Notes: generated by a model not told the origin, from the letters alone. A stretch of 64,000 nt of DNA from Merdimonas faecis (GCF_001754075.1 NZ_MIEH01000014.1:62001-126000), one strand, 5' to 3'; positions 41,352-51,799 are shown, counted from the first letter of the stretch. A program made the numbers and translations.

Positions 41352-42212
41352 ATGAAGGAGCACGCCTTGTTCCTTCAGGCGGGCTTTCCGGCGGGCGAGA
41401 CGGGATACAGTAACAAGGCAGGCCGGTATCGTGAAGAGTTTGAAAAAATACTGTGGCGGACCGTTCGTCTTGCTGACGGGATGGTGGGAAAAGATGTGCT
41501 GTGTTCCGGAGAGGTGTTCACGGAATTTACGGTAATGGCGGAGCAGCAGACAACAAGATTGACCAAGGTACCGATAGATTTTCGGATCACGCAGACGGAG
41601 GAGAGACTGCGGGCAGACTGTGGGAAATATATGGATCATGAGATGGCAGACAGGATGGACTGTCAGATCAGGCGGCTGAATCAGTGTGTGCTGCAGTTGC
41701 TGAACGGCCTGATCATGTTTAAAAAGCAGATATTGCGGGAGGTTACTTCCTGTAGATTATATACGGTTAATTATCCGCTGCTGATCGAGCATATCATCCG
41801 AGAGGCGGAATTATATCGGCAGATTATAACGATGCTGGAAGAGGGAAATTGTATTTCGCAGGAAAATATTGCTGAGACGGAAATGTTCTGGAATCAGATC
41901 ATGATGGAGCATGCATTGTTTATACGCGGTCTGCTTGACCCGACGGAATGTGAGCTGATAGAAACCGCAGATACATTTGCAGGAGATTACAGTCGGCTGC
42001 TGGAAGAAGCCAGGCAGCAGGACTGCAGAGCAATGAATGCGCTGACAAGGAAAGCGCTGAAAACGACAGAGCGATATCGTGATTTCAAAGCAGCGGGTGC
42101 AAAAGGGATTACCGGATGCGACATACGTTCTGTCATCCTTCCTCTACTGGCGGATCATGTACTGCGGGAGGCAAATCATTACCTTCGGGTCCTGAAACAG
42201 GAAGGGGCATAA
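41352..42212 (+). CDS. DUF2935 protein, probably N-terminally short
   Basis: This 286-residue protein has two repeats of a ferritin-like pattern: MKEHALFLQAG at the start and MMEHALFIRGL in the second half, with EH/HIIRE positions that may bind metal. Relatives carry about 10 extra residues before the first MKEHALF helix. Here the in-frame sequence upstream is AT-rich and unrelated, and no ribosome site precedes ATG 41352. The gene may therefore be truncated at its start by a rearrangement, or the true start codon is misread. Function unknown. Confidence 0.65.
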   Translation: MKEHALFLQAGFPAGETGYSNKAGRYREEFEKILWRTVRLADGMVGKDVLCSGEVFTEFTVMAEQQTTRLTKVPIDFRITQTEERLRADCGKYMDHEMADRMDCQIRRLNQCVLQLLNGLIMFKKQILREVTSCRLYTVNYPLLIEHIIREAELYRQIITMLEEGNCISQENIAETEMFWNQIMMEHALFIRGLLDPTECELIETADTFAGDYSRLLEEARQQDCRAMNALTRKALKTTERYRDFKAAGAKGITGCDIRSVILPLLADHVLREANHYLRVLKQEGA

Positions 42213-42614
42213 GCGTTGAAAGGCGGAGCCGCCTGTCCAGGCGATTATCTGTACGGTTCTGGAAGCTTGGGATGGGACGTTGAATCAGGAATGTGGGGCA
42301 TTTTCCGTGTGATGAAGCAGTCTATCAGGTGCAGATGTAAAGAATTTTGCGGAAGAATATTGAAAAGCAGGAGATAAGGTAAAGGGGCTGACGCATCCAG
42401 GGGGATTTCTTAATGGATGCGGCGGCCCCTTTAATGAGTTTATTCTAATCGTGCTTCTCGATATGTAGTATATAAGTGACAGCGGTGAAAGAAACTCGTC
42501 ATTTCAAAAATAACATCGTCAAAAATCGAAAAATGACGAGATTAAAATTGATTTTGACGATGTTTCGTGATAAGATAAAAATAATCCAAGTTTGAGATTT
42601 TGTAAGGAGATTTC
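42213..42614. promoter_or_regulatory. Gap before the defence island: terminator and interleaved inverted repeats
   Basis: A hairpin at 42381-42432 (AAAGGGGC with GCCCCTTT, CGCATCC with GGATGCG) probably ends the DUF2935 message. Then come two interleaved inverted repeats: CTCGTCATTT (42495-42504) with AAATGACGAG (42531-42540), and AACATCGTCAAAA (42512-42524) with TTTTGACGATGTT (42552-42564). All four arms carry TCGTCA or its complement, so the pattern is a multi-site operator. The TTGACG in the last arm may be the -35 of the Fic promoter. Confidence 0.65.
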
Positions 42615-43670
42615 ATGAGAACTTTTGATTATAAGAAAAGATATGAACGTTTATTACAATCGGATATTGTTGCTTTAGTGGCGCAGATCCATGAGTATAA
42701 AGGGGAACAGACGCTATTTGTGGAAGCGAAAGCAGATACTCTTACCCAGCTGTTAGAAGTTGCAAAAATCCAGAGTACGGAGGCCTCCAATAAGATCGAG
42801 GGTATCTATACTTCGGATGAGCGTTTGAAAAAAATCGTTCGTGATAAGACGATGCCGAAAACAAGAAATGAGAAAGAAATTGCGGGATATCGGGATGTGT
42901 TAAATACAATACATCAAAATTATGACTATATACCCGTAAAATCATCTATCTTTCTTCAGCTGCATCGGGATTTATATAAATTCGCGGGAAATGCGGGCGG
43001 TAGTTTTAAGTCATCAGATAATGTGATTGCACAGGAGGATGAACAGGGAAACAAATCTATACGGTTTCAGCCGGTTCCGGCATGGGAAACGCCGGCGTAT
43101 ATTGATGCAATCTGTGACGCCTTTCAAGATATCTGCAAGGATTCCCAGTGTGATCCATTGATTCTGATTCCTATGTTTATATTGGATTTTTTGTGCATCC
43201 ATCCATTTAATGATGGAAATGGGCGTATGAGTCGTTTGCTGACGCTGCTTTTGTTATACCGGGCAGGATATATTGTGGGAATGTATATCAGTATTGAAAA
43301 ACTGATCGAACAGACAAAAGAAACTTATTATGAAACCCTGCAGGAGAGTTCCTATAACTGGCATGAAGAGGAAAATGATGATGCACCGTTTGTACGATAT
43401 ATGCTGGGAGTGATCGTTGCAGCTTATCGTGATTTTTCATCCAGAGTACAGCTGTTAGCCACTAGCGGGATGTCGAAACCGGAGCGTGTTCGTGAGATTG
43501 TCCGAGGATCCATAGGAAAGATGACAAGAGCACAGATTATGGAGAAATGTCCGGATATCAGCCGTGTGACGGTGGAACGAGCTTTGACAGATATGGTGAA
43601 AAAAGGTGAGATACTAAAAATCGGAGGCGGTCGTTATACTGCCTACGTATGGAATAGGGAGAATGAATAG
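42615..43670 (+). CDS. Fic-domain AMPylase-like protein with winged-helix tail
   Basis: This 351-residue protein has an N-terminal inhibitory helix, SNKIEG (58-63), the [S/T]xxxE[G/N] motif of self-inhibited Fic enzymes. The full active-site loop HPFNDGNGRMSR is at 196-207. The C-terminal part (about 285-350) reads as a winged helix (MTRAQIMEKCPDISRVTVER). Fic proteins transfer AMP or similar groups to target proteins. ATG 42615 follows TAAGGAGA. It overlaps the region before hsdM by a few bases. The wing suggests control of its own promoter, where four TCGTCA sites lie. Confidence 0.88.
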   Translation: MRTFDYKKRYERLLQSDIVALVAQIHEYKGEQTLFVEAKADTLTQLLEVAKIQSTEASNKIEGIYTSDERLKKIVRDKTMPKTRNEKEIAGYRDVLNTIHQNYDYIPVKSSIFLQLHRDLYKFAGNAGGSFKSSDNVIAQEDEQGNKSIRFQPVPAWETPAYIDAICDAFQDICKDSQCDPLILIPMFILDFLCIHPFNDGNGRMSRLLTLLLLYRAGYIVGMYISIEKLIEQTKETYYETLQESSYNWHEEENDDAPFVRYMLGVIVAAYRDFSSRVQLLATSGMSKPERVREIVRGSIGKMTRAQIMEKCPDISRVTVERALTDMVKKGEILKIGGGRYTAYVWNRENE

Positions 43671-43671
43671 T

Positions 43672-45174
43672 ATGATAACAGGTGAATTGAAAAATAAAAT
43701 CGATGGTTTATGGGAAATATTCTGGACCGGAGGACTTACCAATCCGCTGGATGTGATTGAACAGATGACGTATCTGATGTTTATTCGAGATCTGGACGAT
43801 GTGGACAAGCTGCATACCAAAGAAAGTGCAATGCTTGGCCTTCCATATGAGAGTATCTTTGCGGAAGAAGTACAGATAGGAGAGCGGAGCATAGCTGGCA
43901 ATCAGTTGAAATGGAGTGTATTCCATGATTTCCCGGCTCAGAAAATGTACACTACCGTGCAGGAGTGGGTTTTCCCGTTTATTAAAAATCTTCATGGAAA
44001 TAAAGAAAGTGCTTATGCAAAATATATGGGTGACGCAATCTTTAAAATACCGACACCGCTGATGCTGGATAAAATTGTGACCGCCATGGATGAAATCTAT
44101 GATCAGATGGCACGGTTGAAAAAGGCAGATACAAGAGGAGATGTCTATGAATACCTCTTATCGAAGTTGTCAACAGCAGGAGTAAACGGGCAGTTCCGAA
44201 CCCCAAGACATATTATTAAGATGATGGTGGAACTGATGGATCCGAAACCGGATGAAATCATCTGCGATCCAGCCTGTGGAACATCTGGCTTTTTGGTGGC
44301 TGCCAGCGAATACATGAAAGAAAATAAGAAGGAAGAAATATTTTTTGACCGGAAAAACAAAGATCATTATATGAATCATATGTTCCACGGATTTGATATG
44401 GACCGGACTATGCTGCGTATTGGTGCTATGAATATGATGACCCATGGTGTGGAGAACCCTTATATTGAATATAGGGACAGCCTTTCCGATCAGAATACGG
44501 ATAGGGATATGTATAGTCTGATTCTGGCAAATCCGCCGTTTAAGGGAAGTCTTGATTATGATATCGTATCCCAGGATTTGTTGAAAGTTGCGAAGACGAA
44601 GAAAACGGAACTTCTGTTTTTAGTACTATTTTTGAAAATGCTGAAAACAGGCGGAAGATGTGCATGTATCGTACCGGATGGAGTTTTGTTTGGTTCTTCC
44701 AAAGCACATAGAGCAATCCGCAGAGAACTGGTAGAAGAAAATCGTCTGGAGGCGGTAATTTCTATGCCATCCGGTGTGTTTAAGCCGTACGCTGGAGTAT
44801 CCACTGCTATCCTGATTTTTACAAAAACAGGACATGGCGGAACGGATAAGGTTTGGTTCTATGATATGAAGGCAGATGGATTCAGCCTTGATGATAAGCG
44901 AAATCCGATCAATGAAAATGATATACCGGATATTATAGAGAGATTCCGAAATCGAGACCAGGAGACAGAGCGAAAACGGACGGAGCAGTCTTTCTTTGTA
45001 GAGAAACAGGAGATCGTTGATAATGAGTATGACCTTTCCATTAATAAGTATAAAGAAGTGGAATATATACCGGTAGAGTATCCATCTACACAGGAGATTA
45101 TGGCGAATCTGAATGAGCTGGAAAGGGAAATTACAAAGAATTTGGCGGAGTTGGATGAAATGTTAGGTGATTAA
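43672..45174 (+). CDS. hsdM: Type I restriction-modification system methyltransferase subunit
   Basis: This 500-residue protein has an N-terminal helical domain (LWEIFWTGGLTNPLDVIEQM), the SAM-binding block DPACGTSGFLVAA and the catalytic NPPF at 287-290 for N6-adenine methylation. A C-terminal HsdS-docking helix region follows. ATG 43672 is preferred to 43663 because AGGGAGA is correctly spaced only to the later start. It follows the Fic gene without gap and is part of the same operon. Confidence 0.93.
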   Translation: MITGELKNKIDGLWEIFWTGGLTNPLDVIEQMTYLMFIRDLDDVDKLHTKESAMLGLPYESIFAEEVQIGERSIAGNQLKWSVFHDFPAQKMYTTVQEWVFPFIKNLHGNKESAYAKYMGDAIFKIPTPLMLDKIVTAMDEIYDQMARLKKADTRGDVYEYLLSKLSTAGVNGQFRTPRHIIKMMVELMDPKPDEIICDPACGTSGFLVAASEYMKENKKEEIFFDRKNKDHYMNHMFHGFDMDRTMLRIGAMNMMTHGVENPYIEYRDSLSDQNTDRDMYSLILANPPFKGSLDYDIVSQDLLKVAKTKKTELLFLVLFLKMLKTGGRCACIVPDGVLFGSSKAHRAIRRELVEENRLEAVISMPSGVFKPYAGVSTAILIFTKTGHGGTDKVWFYDMKADGFSLDDKRNPINENDIPDIIERFRNRDQETERKRTEQSFFVEKQEIVDNEYDLSINKYKEVEYIPVEYPSTQEIMANLNELEREITKNLAELDEMLGD

Positions 45175-45197
45175 ATATAAGGAGATGAAATGAACTT

Positions 45198-45989
45198 TTG
45201 AAAACATATCTGGCCTATTTTGATGAAACTGGTGACGATGGAATTACTACGGCTTCAAGTGATCATTTTATTTTGACAAGCATTTATATGTCTGCAGAAA
45301 ACTGGCAGGATAATTTTGACAAGATTAGAGAACTAAGAAAAGATTTAAAAGAGCAATATGGGTTTCATGTAAGTGAAGAAATGCATACGAAACATTTTTT
45401 GACAGACAAAAATCCATATAGAAAGTACAAGTGGTCTAAAGAGGAAAAGCAAGAGATTATCATTGCATTTACAAAAATGATTGGTGGATTAAATTTGAAG
45501 ATAATCAACGTGATAATTGATAAAACCAAAATAAAAAAAGAAGATTATCCTGTGTTAGAAAATGCTTTGAAATATAATATTCAGAGAATAGAAAATGATA
45601 GCAATGGGGAGTGGAATTATCTGATTATCACAGACAAAGGAAGAACTGCTCCTATGAGAAAGACAGCAAGAGCTATTCGAGTATATAATCCCATACAGTC
45701 ACAGTATTCATATGGATATAGAAATCAACCGATAAAAAATTTGATTGAGGATATTATGGAAAAAGATTCTTCGGAGTCTTACTTTATACAGATATGTGAT
45801 TTTATATCGTTTTTTGTTCATTTGTATTATTCGTGCTATGAAAAGAATAAAGAATTGCCCAAACGTGTGGCAAATGTTATCGATAAAAGCTTTGTGGGAA
45901 GAGTTATGGCGACATTGAAACAGACAGAAAAGATCAATCTGAAAGCGAATGAAAAGCATACATACGGTTTTGTGATTTATCCAAAATAA
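45198..45989 (+). CDS. DUF3800 protein within the type I operon
   Basis: This 263-residue protein opens YFDETGDDG, the DE-rich start of DUF3800, a family predicted to have an RNase H-like fold. Conserved acidic positions recur later (LIITDKGR, IQICDFISFF). Start TTG 45198 follows TAAGGAGATG at 10-11 bases; the ATG at 45189 meets a stop at once. DUF3800 genes are often embedded in defence loci. The position between hsdM and hsdS suggests a nuclease or phage-sensing accessory, but this is unproved. Confidence 0.75.
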   Translation: MKTYLAYFDETGDDGITTASSDHFILTSIYMSAENWQDNFDKIRELRKDLKEQYGFHVSEEMHTKHFLTDKNPYRKYKWSKEEKQEIIIAFTKMIGGLNLKIINVIIDKTKIKKEDYPVLENALKYNIQRIENDSNGEWNYLIITDKGRTAPMRKTARAIRVYNPIQSQYSYGYRNQPIKNLIEDIMEKDSSESYFIQICDFISFFVHLYYSCYEKNKELPKRVANVIDKSFVGRVMATLKQTEKINLKANEKHTYGFVIYPK

Positions 45990-46100
45990 AACACCACCTA
46001 CGTCGCATTCGCGGTTTCAGTGGTTCAATAATATTATATGAAATAATTATAATTTAGTCAACAAATTATAAAATAAATTCGGATTTGTGGGGATAAAGGA

Positions 46101-47255
46101 ATGAAATATATGATGTTAAAAGAAGTCTGTTCTATCAAGATGGGGCAATCTCCGGCGTCAGATAGCTATAATGATAATGGTGAAGGTATTCCTTTTTTTC
46201 AAGGCAATGCTGACTTTGGTGAGCGTTATCCTGTGGCTAGGCAATGGTGTTCGGCTCCAATAAAAATGGCAGAACCAGAAGATATATTGATATCAGTCCG
46301 TGCTCCGATAGGGGCGCTGAATTATGCGAAAGAAGAATGTTGCATTGGACGAGGGCTGGCAGCATTGACTCCGAATAAATCCAAGATTTCACCGGAATTT
46401 ATGTTTTGGCTCTTAAAAGGGAAAACCGCAGAGTTAAATAGTAAAGGAACAGGAAGTACATTTAAAGCTATTAGTCGTAAAGTATTAGAAGAAATATTAG
46501 TTCCAGATATTGGTATAGATCAACAGGCTGAATATTCGGCAATTCTTGAAAAAATAAATGGAATTATTCAACTTAGAAAACAGGAACTTCAGAAGCTGGA
46601 TGAGCTTATCAAATCCCGATTTATCGAGATGTTTGGGGACCCAATGACGAATCCATACAACTTACCAAAAGTGATTTTAGGATCAGTTTTGACAATCGAG
46701 CCGCAGAATGGACTTTATAAGCCTCAGTCCGATTATGTATCAGATGGAACAGGTGTACCTATTCTCCGAATAGATAGTTTTTATGAGGGCAAAGTGTCGA
46801 ATCTTTCATCACTAAGACGGCTAATTTGTTCAGAAATAGAGCTGAAACGATACTCGCTATATGAAAATGATATTGTTATCAATCGAGTCAATAGCATTGA
46901 ATATCTCGGCAAGTGCGGTTTGATTCAAGGTTTAGTAGAAAATACGATTTTTGAGTCAAATATGATGAGATTACATGTAGATGAACATAAATTTCATCCG
47001 GTCTACATTACGAAACTGCTTTGCTCTGAATTTATTTATCAGCAAATTTTAAGACGAGCAAAAAAGGCGGTCAATCAAGCAAGTATCAACCAAAAAGATG
47101 TACAATCTTTTGTGGTGTATATGCCTCCGATAGAGCAGCAAGATCAATTCGCCGCATTCGTTAAACAGACCGACAAATCAAAAGCTGTCATACAAAAATC
47201 ATTAGATGAAACACAAACATTATTTGATTGTTTAATGCAGAAATATTTTGGATAA
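46101..47255 (+). CDS. hsdS: Type I restriction-modification specificity subunit
   Basis: This 384-residue protein has two target-recognition domains (about 1-150 and 185-345). Each is followed by a conserved helix: LRKQELQKLDELIKSRFIEM then FGDPMTNPY in the middle, and DETQTLFDCLMQKYF at the end. It decides the bipartite recognition site for HsdM and HsdR. The N-terminal start KYMMLKEVCSIKMGQSPASD is typical. It stands in the same direction, 111 bases after the DUF3800 gene. Confidence 0.9.
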   Translation: MKYMMLKEVCSIKMGQSPASDSYNDNGEGIPFFQGNADFGERYPVARQWCSAPIKMAEPEDILISVRAPIGALNYAKEECCIGRGLAALTPNKSKISPEFMFWLLKGKTAELNSKGTGSTFKAISRKVLEEILVPDIGIDQQAEYSAILEKINGIIQLRKQELQKLDELIKSRFIEMFGDPMTNPYNLPKVILGSVLTIEPQNGLYKPQSDYVSDGTGVPILRIDSFYEGKVSNLSSLRRLICSEIELKRYSLYENDIVINRVNSIEYLGKCGLIQGLVENTIFESNMMRLHVDEHKFHPVYITKLLCSEFIYQQILRRAKKAVNQASINQKDVQSFVVYMPPIEQQDQFAAFVKQTDKSKAVIQKSLDETQTLFDCLMQKYFG

Positions 47256-47334
47256 TAAGAACGTTACGGCATAAAACAACCGAGTTTGCGGATGCTGAAT
47301 TGGGATAATTTACTGTAAAAGATAAAGGAGCTAT

Positions 47335-48456
47335 ATGGAAATTACTTTTTTGATTGGAAATGGATTTGATATTGGTTTAGGTATGAAAACACAATATGCT
47401 CAATTTATACCTTGTTATATCCAAAACGGAAAAGACAAGAAAAAAGTTCTTAAAGATTTTTCGGAAGATTTAGGTGATAATGCAGATAAGTGGTCTTACT
47501 TTGAAAAGCAGATAGGAGAATATACTTTAAAATTTTCTAAAGAGAATAAACAGGATTTGATAGAGCAAATAGAGGATTTTGAAAAAGAGTTCGTTGCGTA
47601 TCTTTTGAATGAAGAAAGAAAACTTGAACTCGATGATTCGGGGAAAATAGGGCAATTTTTTCAAGAAAAAATTTTAAAATTTTATGAAACGCTTCATCCA
47701 GAATCTATTACTACTATCAAAGAAGTCTTTAATACGTATAAGGCTAGTGGACATAATTATAATTTTGTTTCTTTCAATTATACACAAGCGTTGGATAAAT
47801 GCCTAGAAAAAATACCGAACAAGAAGATTAATACAAGAAAAATATCAAATACGATATATACAGATACAATTGGAGGAATTATACATGTGCATGGATTGTG
47901 TAATCAATTTCCACTTATGGGCTTAAATGATGTGGAACAAATAAAAAATCCTGAATTAGCAAAAGATTCTGCTTTTGTTAAGTACTTAATTAAACCTTCA
48001 TTAAATGAATTACATAGAATGGGAAATGCAAGTACTGCTTCTAAAATGATAGATAGAAGTAGAATTATCTGTATATATGGAATGTCCTTAGGAGAAACAG
48101 ATTTATTATGGTGGAAAAAACTTATTTTATGGCTAAATGGTGCAAAAGACAGGCACTTAATTATTTTTGAACATGATGACCATTTCTCAAGATCTACTCA
48201 GTTTGGATGGATAAGAAAAATGGATTCTCTAATAGATAAACTCCAACTATATAGTAAAAATACAGGAATAAAAGTAGAATCGCTAAGAGATAGGATACAT
48301 TTATCGTTAGAAGATATATTTGAATTCCCTTTAATAAGTGAGGAAAAAGAAAGTAATGACCAGATAAAAAATTATGGAAAAACAATAGAAAAATTACAAG
48401 AAAGTGTTGATAAAAGTACTCAAATTGAAACAGGAAAAGATAAAACGTTGAAATAA
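47335..48456 (+). CDS. AbiH-family abortive infection protein
   Basis: This 373-residue protein opens FLIGNGFDIGLGMKTQYAQF, the N-terminal motif of AbiH. Later family blocks are SFNYTQALD, GIIHVHG and IYGMSLGETDLLWW. AbiH was found in lactococci as a phage-exclusion protein acting by an unknown mechanism. It is inserted between hsdS and hsdR, and is AT-rich. A separate defence role is likely, or it may guard the restriction system. Confidence 0.85.
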   Translation: MEITFLIGNGFDIGLGMKTQYAQFIPCYIQNGKDKKKVLKDFSEDLGDNADKWSYFEKQIGEYTLKFSKENKQDLIEQIEDFEKEFVAYLLNEERKLELDDSGKIGQFFQEKILKFYETLHPESITTIKEVFNTYKASGHNYNFVSFNYTQALDKCLEKIPNKKINTRKISNTIYTDTIGGIIHVHGLCNQFPLMGLNDVEQIKNPELAKDSAFVKYLIKPSLNELHRMGNASTASKMIDRSRIICIYGMSLGETDLLWWKKLILWLNGAKDRHLIIFEHDDHFSRSTQFGWIRKMDSLIDKLQLYSKNTGIKVESLRDRIHLSLEDIFEFPLISEEKESNDQIKNYGKTIEKLQESVDKSTQIETGKDKTLK

Positions 48457-48505
48457 AAGGAAAAAGATATTTGGCTTCGAGTAATGGAGAAATGGGGTGA
48501 TTTTT

Positions 48506-51500
48506 ATGACCAACTTTGATTTCCTTAAGGAAGAATCACAATTTGATTCTTTCGCAGATGTAGCCATTTCGGCCGAAAAAATATTACATATTGATGTAGA
48601 AGCAAGTGTGATTAATTGCCGCCGGGCTATGGAGTTTGCTATCAAATGGATGTATTCCGTAGATGGTTCTCTTGTCATGCCGTATCAGGATACGTTGGTC
48701 AGCCTGATGAGTACAGAAGAGTTTCGGGATATTGTAGATTCAGATCTCTGGAGAAGACTGGATTTTGTCCGTAGAGTGGGAAACAATGCGGCTCATAATG
48801 GCAAGAAGATTACCCTGGATCAAGCAAAATTATGTCTGGAAAATTTGTATATCTTTCTGGACTTTGTGGCGTATTGTTATGCCAAAGATTATACAGAAGG
48901 GGAGTTCAACGTAGAACTTCTTGAAGAATCTAAACAGCCTGTTTTAGAAGATGAGTCGCCAATTTCGGAAATTGATCTGAAAGCTCTCATTGCGGAAAAT
49001 CAGGCGTTGAAAGAGCAATTGACAGCAAGACGTGAAGAGCAGCAGCAGACTTATGTACCGAAGCCTCTTGATCTGTCCGAGTATAAGACCAGAAAGATTT
49101 ATATTGATACCATGTTGATGGATGCCGGATGGATAGAAGGGAAAAACTGGATCAATGAAGTGGAGCTTCCAGGAATGCCAAATAAATCAGAGGTGGGTTA
49201 TGCAGATTATGTGCTGTATGACGATGCTCATAGACCACTTGCGTTAATTGAAGCAAAACGTACCTGTGTGGATGTGGCAAAAGGACGCCAGCAGGCAAAG
49301 TTATATGCGGATCTGCTGCAGAAACAGTATGGAAGAAGACCGGTTATTTTTCTGACCAATGGATTTGATACGAGGATTGATGATGGTCAGTATCCGGAAC
49401 GGAAAGTATCCATGATTTATTCTAAACGAGATCTGGAAAAATGGTTTAATCTGCAGTCTATGAAGACGAGCCTGAAGAATATTATTGTGGATAAGAATAT
49501 CGCTGGGCGTTATTATCAGGAAGGTGCAGTCAAGGCGGTTTGTGACAGCTTAGGGAAGATGCGTAGGAAAGCATTGCTTGTCATGGCGACCGGTTCTGGG
49601 AAAACAAGAACGGTTATTTCGTTGTGCGACGTGTTGCTGCAGCATGGCTGGGTAAAGAATATCCTGTTTCTGGCAGATCGGAATTCTCTGGTTACACAGG
49701 CAAAACGAAGCTTTGTAAATCTTCTTCCGGATTTGTCTGTGACAAATCTGTGTGAAGAAAAGGATAATTATCAGGCACATTGTGTTTTCTCTACTTATCA
49801 GACCATGATGAATTGTATTGATTTTGTAAAGGACGAAGAGGGAAAGCTGTTTACCTGCGGACATTTTGATCTGGTAATCTGCGATGAAGCCCATCGGTCT
49901 ATTTATAATAAATACAAAGACATTTTTACCTATTTTGATGCGCCGTTGGTAGGTTTGACAGCTACGCCAAAGGATGAAATTGATAAAAATACCTACAATA
50001 TTTTTGAATTGGAAAATGGTGTGCCGACTTATGGATATGAACTGTCACAGGCTGTTAAAGATGGATATCTGGTAGATTTCCTCTCTGTAGAATCTTCTTT
50101 GAAATTTATTGAACAGGGAATTGTGTATGATGAATTGTCAGAAGAAGATAAGGAAGCGTATGAGGCTACTTTTGAAAATGAAAATGGAGAACTTCCGGAA
50201 AGAATCAATTCTTCTGCGTTGAATTCATGGCTGTTCAATGAAGATACCATAAAAAAGGCGCTACATATTCTTATGACAGAAGGAATTCGTATCAACTATG
50301 GAGAGACTTTAGGAAAGACCATTATCTTTGCTAAGAATCATGACCATGCGGAAAAGATTCTGGAAATCTTTGGGAAAGAATATCCGAATCTTCCGGGATA
50401 TGCGAAAGTCATCGATAATTATATGACTTATGCGCAGAGTGCCATTGATGAATTCTCGGAATCAGATAAACTTCCTCGGATTGCTATTTCTGTAGATATG
50501 CTGGACACAGGAATCGATGTGCCGGAAGTGTTGAATCTTGTCTTTTTTAAGAAGGTTATGAGTAAAGCAAAATTCTGGCAGATGATCGGACGGGGGACCC
50601 GTCTGTGTCCCGGTCTGTTGGATGGAGAGGACAAGCAGAAATTTTATATTTTTGATTTTTGTGGCAACTTCGAGTTTTTCCGTATGAACAAAGGAAAGGC
50701 AACAGCCAATATGATGGCACTGCAGGGAGCAATTTTTAATCTGGAATTTCAGATTACTTACAAACTGCAGGATATGGAATACCAGACAGAACGATTGATT
50801 GCCTACCGGAATGCATTGATACAGCATATGAGTGAGAAAGTGCAGGAACTGAACAGGGAAAACTTTGCAGTCCGTCAGCACCTGAAATATGTAGATTTGT
50901 ATTCAGATCAATCCAGCTACCAGACCCTGAGTTATGAGGATACGTTGCTTGTAAGGGAAGAGCTGGCGCCTTTGATTCTGCCGGATGGAGATGAGGCAAG
51001 TGCAGTTCGATTTGATGCATTGATGTACGGAATAGAGCTGGCCTATCTGATAGGAAAGAAATATGGGAAAGCCCGCAGTGATTTGTTGAAAAAAGTCAGT
51101 GCTATTTCTACAGTGGCAAACATACCGGAAATTATGGTACAGGCAGAACTGATTAATCAGATTCTCCACACGGACTATCTGGATCGTGCCGGAATCAATG
51201 AATTTGAACATATCCGGGAAAGTCTTCGTGATCTGATGAAGTATCTTCCTAAAAAGAAGGTGCGTTATGACACAAACTTCGAGGATGATATTCTGTCCAT
51301 TGAATGGAAAGAGTCAGAACTGGAGAATGATGATCTGAAGAATTATAAGGCAAAGGCCGAATATTATGTCCGTCAGCACCAGGATGACCTCGTCATTGCG
51401 AAACTGAAAAAGAATAAGCCAATGACCCAGGATGATATCAAAACATTGGAAAAAATTCTGTGGAGTGATCTGGGGACGAAGGACGAATATGAAGCAGAAT

Positions 51501-51799
51501 ATGGAGACAAGCCTCTTGGAGAATTTGTCCGTGAGATCGTGGGCCTGGATATGAACGCTGCAAAAGAAGCATTTTCTGAATACTTGAATGAGGCCAATCT
51601 GGACAGCAGACAGATTTACTTTGTGAATCAGATTGTGGAATATATCGTACATAATGGATTGATGAAGGACTTATCTGTACTGCAGGAATCTCCGTTTACA
51701 GATCAAGGAAGTGTTGTGGATATCTTTACTGATTTGAATGTATGGATGGGAATAAGGAAGGTTATTGAAGGGATCAATGATAATGCGAAGGTAGCATAA
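48506..51799 (+). CDS. hsdR: Type I restriction endonuclease subunit, EcoEI-like
   Basis: This 1,097-residue protein has an N-terminal DUF4145-like helical region (CRRAMEFAIKWMYSVDGSLV), an endonuclease block (VLYDDAHRPLALIEAKRT), Walker A MATGSGKTRTV (about 358-368) and DEAHRS (about 459), followed by helicase motif VI (QMIGRGTRLCPG). The EcoEI-like form is suggested by the DUF4145 start. ATG 48506 has GGGGTGA 5 bases upstream. Together with HsdM and HsdS it cuts unmodified DNA. Confidence 0.93.
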   Translation: MTNFDFLKEESQFDSFADVAISAEKILHIDVEASVINCRRAMEFAIKWMYSVDGSLVMPYQDTLVSLMSTEEFRDIVDSDLWRRLDFVRRVGNNAAHNGKKITLDQAKLCLENLYIFLDFVAYCYAKDYTEGEFNVELLEESKQPVLEDESPISEIDLKALIAENQALKEQLTARREEQQQTYVPKPLDLSEYKTRKIYIDTMLMDAGWIEGKNWINEVELPGMPNKSEVGYADYVLYDDAHRPLALIEAKRTCVDVAKGRQQAKLYADLLQKQYGRRPVIFLTNGFDTRIDDGQYPERKVSMIYSKRDLEKWFNLQSMKTSLKNIIVDKNIAGRYYQEGAVKAVCDSLGKMRRKALLVMATGSGKTRTVISLCDVLLQHGWVKNILFLADRNSLVTQAKRSFVNLLPDLSVTNLCEEKDNYQAHCVFSTYQTMMNCIDFVKDEEGKLFTCGHFDLVICDEAHRSIYNKYKDIFTYFDAPLVGLTATPKDEIDKNTYNIFELENGVPTYGYELSQAVKDGYLVDFLSVESSLKFIEQGIVYDELSEEDKEAYEATFENENGELPERINSSALNSWLFNEDTIKKALHILMTEGIRINYGETLGKTIIFAKNHDHAEKILEIFGKEYPNLPGYAKVIDNYMTYAQSAIDEFSESDKLPRIAISVDMLDTGIDVPEVLNLVFFKKVMSKAKFWQMIGRGTRLCPGLLDGEDKQKFYIFDFCGNFEFFRMNKGKATANMMALQGAIFNLEFQITYKLQDMEYQTERLIAYRNALIQHMSEKVQELNRENFAVRQHLKYVDLYSDQSSYQTLSYEDTLLVREELAPLILPDGDEASAVRFDALMYGIELAYLIGKKYGKARSDLLKKVSAISTVANIPEIMVQAELINQILHTDYLDRAGINEFEHIRESLRDLMKYLPKKKVRYDTNFEDDILSIEWKESELENDDLKNYKAKAEYYVRQHQDDLVIAKLKKNKPMTQDDIKTLEKILWSDLGTKDEYEAEYGDKPLGEFVREIVGLDMNAAKEAFSEYLNEANLDSRQIYFVNQIVEYIVHNGLMKDLSVLQESPFTDQGSVVDIFTDLNVWMGIRKVIEGINDNAKVA

